From Silene latifolia (Eukaryota > Streptophyta > Magnoliopsida > Caryophyllales > Caryophyllaceae), in NCBI RefSeq assembly GCF_048544455.1, contig NC_133537.1:2959807-3023806 (forward strand): DNA of 64,000 nucleotides. Reading direction: 5' to 3'. Below are positions 61,701 to 64,000 of the stretch, in pieces. The position numbers were made by a program, and so were the translations under genes. Under the pieces are notes generated by a model. It had not been told where the DNA came from. It made no database searches and saw only the letters and a list, made by a program, of their open reading frames with translations. Position 1 is the stretch's first letter. Each line of letters opens with the position of its first letter.

Positions 61701-64000
61701 AAATAACGAGCTTTAACACATTTTTCACGATAATCCGAGTTTCGCGAATGTTGGTTTTCAGGGCACACCGGCACCCCCCAAATGTCTTCCGTTGGTGCTC
61801 AAACTTTGCGTGGCAGCTTTATCTGACCCGAGGAACTTTCAATGTGATTTCCGGAGAATTTTGTAAAGGGACCCTAATCCCGAAAAACCGTGTATTATAC
61901 ACTTCAATTTTATCCGTTCTAAGGTCGACCGGACCATGTTTCTTTTTCTCCCAGTTTTTCAATCACGCGTCCAAGCTCATTTCAAGAATCAACCTGTTCG
62001 ATTTCAGGAATCAACCTGTTCGATTTCAACCTCAAATAACGAGCTTTAACACATTTTTCACGATAATCCGAAGTTTTGCGAACGCTTTGGTTTTCAGGGC
62101 ACACCGGCACCCCAAATGTCTTCCGTTGGTGCTCAAACTTTGCGTGGCAGCTTTATCTGACCCGAGGAACTTTCAATGTGATTTCCGGAGAATTTTGTTA
62201 AAGGGACCCTAATCCCGAAAAACCGTGTATTATACACTTCAATTTGAGCCGCTCGGAAGGTAAATCGGACCATGTTTCTTTTTCTCCCGTTTTTCAATCA
62301 CGCGTCCAAGCTCATTTCAAGAATCAACCTGTTCGATTTCAGGAATCAACCTGTTCGATTTCACCTCAAATAACGAGCTTTAACACATTTTTCACGATAA
62401 TCCGAGTTTCGCGAATCTTTGGTTTCAGGCACACCGCACCCCCAAATGTCTTCCGTTGGTGCTCAAACTTTGCGTGGGCAGCTTTATCTCGACCCGAGGA
62501 ACTTTCAATGTGATTTCCGGAGAATTTTGTTAAAGGGACCCCTAATCCCGAAAAACCGTGTATTATACACTTCAATTTCAACCGCTCGGAAGGTCGTATC
62601 GGACCATGTTTCTTTTTCCTCGTTTTTCAATCACGCGTCCAAGCTCATTTCAAGAATCAACCTGTTCGATTTCGTGAATCCCTGTTCGATTTCAAATTTC
62701 AAATAACGAGCTTTAACACATTTTTCACGATAATCCGAGTTTGGCGAATCTTTGGTTTCAGGCACACCGGCACCCCCATTTGTCTTCCGTTGGTGCTCAA
62801 ACTTTGCGTGGCCGCTTTATCTGACCCGAGGAACTTTCTATGTGATTTTCGGAGAATTTTGTAAAGGGACCCCGGAATCCCGAAAAACCGTGTATTATAC
62901 ACTTCAATTTTATCCGTTCGGAAGGTCGTACCGGACCATGTTTCTTTTTCTCCCTGTTTTTCAATCACGCGTCCAAGCTCATTTCAAGAATCAACCTGTT
63001 CGATTTCGTGAATCAACTGTTTCGATTTCAAACCTCAAATAACGAGCTTTAACACATTTTTCACGATAATCCGAGTTTCGGCGAATCGCCGGGTTTTCAG
63101 GCACACCGGCACCCCAAATGTCTTCCGTTGGTGCTCAAACTTTGCGTGGCGCTTTATCTGACCCGAGGAACTTTCTATGTGATTTCCGGAGAATTTTGTT
63201 AAAGGGACCCCTAATCCCGAAAAACCGTGTATTATACACTTCAATTTCAACCGTTCGGAAGGTCGTACCGGACCATGTTTATTTTTCTCCCTGTTTTTCA
63301 ATCACGCGTCCAAGCTCATTTCAAGAATCAACTTGTTCGATTTCAGGAATCAATCTGTTCGATTTCAGCCTCAAATAACGAGCTTTAACACATTTTTCAC
63401 GATAATCCGAGTTTTGGCGAATCTTTGGTTTGTCAGGCACACGGCACCCCCAAATGTCTTCCGTTGGTGCTCAAACTTTGCGTGGCGCTTTATCTGACCC
63501 GAGGAACTTTCTATGTGATTTCCGGAGAATTTTGTAAAGGGACCCATAATCCCGAAAAACCGTGTATTATACACTTCAATTTTAGCCGTTCGGAAAGTCG
63601 TACCGGACCCTGTTTCTTTTTCTCCCCGTTTTTCAATCACGCGTCCGAGCTCATTTCAAGAATCAACCTGTTCGATTTAAGGAATCAACTGCTCGATTTC
63701 ACCTCAAATAACGAGCTTTAACACATTTTTCACGATAATCCGAGTTTCGGCGAATCTTTGGTTTTCAGGCACACCGGCACCCCCAAATGTCTTCCGTTGG
63801 TGCTCAAACTTTGCGTGGCGCTTTATCTGACCCGAGGAACTTTCTATGTGATTTTCGGAGAATTTTGTTAAAGGGACCCCTAATCCCGAAAAACCGTGTA
63901 TTATACACTTCAATTTCAGCCGTTCGGAAGGTCGCATCGGACCCTGTTTCTTTTTCTCCCTGTTTTTCAATCACGCGTCCAAGCTCATTTCAAGAAATGA
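43781..64000 (+). repeat. Satellite subregion C: same monomer with recurrent local indels
   Basis: The invariant tracts persist, but four columns vary from copy to copy: the CCGGGACCCCGG dyad, GGTCGTACCGGACC, the GAATGCTGGTTTGTGGCACACC segment (often GAATCTTTGGTTTCAGGCACACC-like) and the junction of the 22-bp sub-repeats with CCTCAAAT. Occasional monomers return to the subregion A form (GAGCTC near 48330, 50707, 55028 and 63645). Confidence 0.75.

Larger units (their letters stand above)
31771..64000 (+). repeat. Large tandem satellite array (~312/335-bp monomers), continues beyond the window
   Basis: Roughly 95-100 head-to-tail monomers in one orientation. Invariant tracts include ACGAGCTTTAACACATTTTT, ATGTCTTCCGTTGGTGCTCA, CTTTGCGTGG, AAAAACCGTGTATTATACAC and GGACC(C/A)TGTTTCTTTTTCTC. 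Monomers of about 312 bp (mostly before 36.3 kb) carry one copy of a 22-bp sub-repeat, those of about 335 bp carry two, and a few carry three. The family and orientation match the array at 1-4222, but copies here are far more alike. Open frames recur on both strands at one-monomer intervals because no stop falls in certain frames. They are products of the repeat and not genes. Confidence 0.97.

Noticed and set aside
31754-64000. Scores of open frames of 60-210 codons on both strands of the satellite, some with recurring peptides such as SRKTVYYTLQFQPFGRS
   Set aside because: They recur at one-monomer intervals, on both strands and in shifting frames, begin at arbitrary ATGs, and break wherever an indel changes phase. 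There is no codon-level constraint to be seen. They are what a stop-poor tandem repeat produces.
31771-64000. CRISPR-like regular repeat-spacer pattern
   Set aside because: Both the conserved tracts and the text between them repeat. The whole ~312/335-bp unit is tandem and the context is plant nuclear DNA.

Overview
This is a plant nuclear window, most likely from a Caryophyllales species. The plant signs are a ZF-HD homeobox gene, an ER-type small heat-shock protein, a plant-style complex I B12 subunit gene, a SHAQKYF MYB gene, and a plant mix of hAT, Stowaway, Harbinger, TRIM, SINE and CACTA elements. The satellite at both ends has monomers of about 312 and 335 bp. Some copies carry SacI (GAGCTC) and a few KpnI (GGTACC) sites. 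From memory this resembles the SacI/KpnI/X43.1-type chromosome-end satellites described in Silene. That identification was not checked against a database and is held at moderate confidence at best.

Layout. 1-4222: an old, diverged satellite array. 4.2-13.6 kb: AT-rich intergenic DNA with a SINE inside a SINE, a hAT-like element, a short Stowaway MITE, a 25-bp minisatellite, an orphan promoter and a TRIM retrotransposon end. 13.6-15.8 kb: a locally duplicated upstream region, with a SINE in one copy, followed by an intact single-exon ZF-HD gene. 16-18.5 kb: repeat relics. 18.69-19.28 kb (minus strand): an intact ER small HSP gene with TATA box and a heat-shock-element-like motif. 19.9-21.0 kb: nested GGGTC-rich hAT-type elements. 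21.15-23.5 kb: complex I B12 (NDUFB3-like) gene with a probable 1.9-kb intron in its 3' UTR. 24.7-26.4 kb: three MITEs. 26.95-27.58 kb: a MYB gene with good promoter and splice sites but a damaged first repeat. 28.25-29.43 kb (minus strand): a beta-amylase pseudogene broken by deletions, frameshifts, a stop and a MITE insertion. 30.65-31.77 kb: one end of a CACTA transposon cut off by satellite. 31.77-64.0 kb: roughly 95-100 tandem satellite monomers running off the window.

The three intact genes do not form a pathway. They are ordinary nuclear genes (transcription factor, ER chaperone, mitochondrial subunit) in a gene island between two blocks of one satellite family in the same orientation. 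The least ordinary signal is in the large array. A perfect dyad in the monomer changes between copies, in some copies with both arms changing together. The variable columns cluster around CCGG-like sites, while neighbouring 25-40 bp tracts hardly vary. This may be real subfamily evolution of a palindromic site or a long-read consensus artefact, and the sequence alone cannot decide.
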